43,572 nucleotides of DNA from positions 1 through 43,572 of the IMG/VR virus record IMGVR_UViG_3300008267_000307; one strand, 5' to 3'. Source of the DNA: a virus. The translations under genes and the position numbers were made by a program. Below, one piece after another: positions 43,543-43,572 of the stretch (the stretch's first letter is position 1; each line of letters begins with the position of its first letter). Under the pieces are notes generated by a model. That model was not told where the DNA came from, ran no database searches, and was given only the letters and a program-made list of their open reading frames with translations.

Positions 43543-43572
43543 ATCAAGCTAATAACCTTGTAAGTTTTACAT

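Noticed and set aside
1-43572. Firm host assignment (Bdellovibrio-type or Leptospira-type)
   Set aside because: The lipoprotein peptidase recalls the first, and the relic region composition loosely recalls the second; neither can be shown without database searches.

Overview
This looks like a large, AT-rich piece (roughly one third G+C by eye) of a tailed double-stranded DNA phage genome, or of a prophage or phage-plasmid. Every convincing gene lies on the minus strand, so the late region is read from right (about 42.2 kb) to left (position 1). The recognisable set is a large terminase, a 680-residue portal, a scaffold, an HK97-type capsid protein, an SU10-like head-tail adaptor, a tail-collar protein, many fibres and an M15 endolysin. 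I see no tape-measure, sheath or tail-tube gene, which fits a short-tailed (podovirus-like) virion. The host cannot be fixed from the sequence. A phage-borne lipoprotein signal and an M15 peptidase suggest a diderm (Gram-negative-type) host.

Layout, in reading order on the minus strand. 43.5-42.2 kb: a 1.3 kb gene-free segment with a probable structured non-coding RNA on the plus strand (about 43128-43542), repeats and a C-rich tract. 42.2-41.1 kb: one unknown gene and a stretch of gene relics. 41.1-36.5 kb: zinc-binding protein, endolysin, virion-associated unknowns, membrane proteins, probable small terminase. 36.5-32.3 kb: large terminase, portal, small basic proteins. 32.3-16.1 kb: a long run of fibre and fibre-accessory genes. 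16.1-11.4 kb: NlpC/P60-like and Dps-like proteins, small proteins, scaffold, probable decoration protein, major capsid, then a strong terminator. 11.4-1 kb: a lipoprotein metallopeptidase, a membrane protein, more fibres, a collar protein, the adaptor, and a tail protein running off the left edge.

The most unusual features are two. First, a 9-base element, TTAACAACT, occurs at least 16 times, always in the direction of the late genes. Fourteen copies sit at gene junctions. Seven lie only 6-9 bases before a start codon that has no Shine-Dalgarno sequence; others head longer leaders. It behaves like a phage-specific promoter (or processing/translation signal) that may give leaderless mRNAs. Second, the plus-strand RNA candidate has a promoter, about nine stem-loops or junctions (one with a GNRA loop) and an intrinsic terminator, and matches no RNA family I could recognise by eye.

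Two fibre/tail genes (1-2176 and 26769-28948) are each split by a one-base change in a homopolymer, which may be sequencing error or true breakage.
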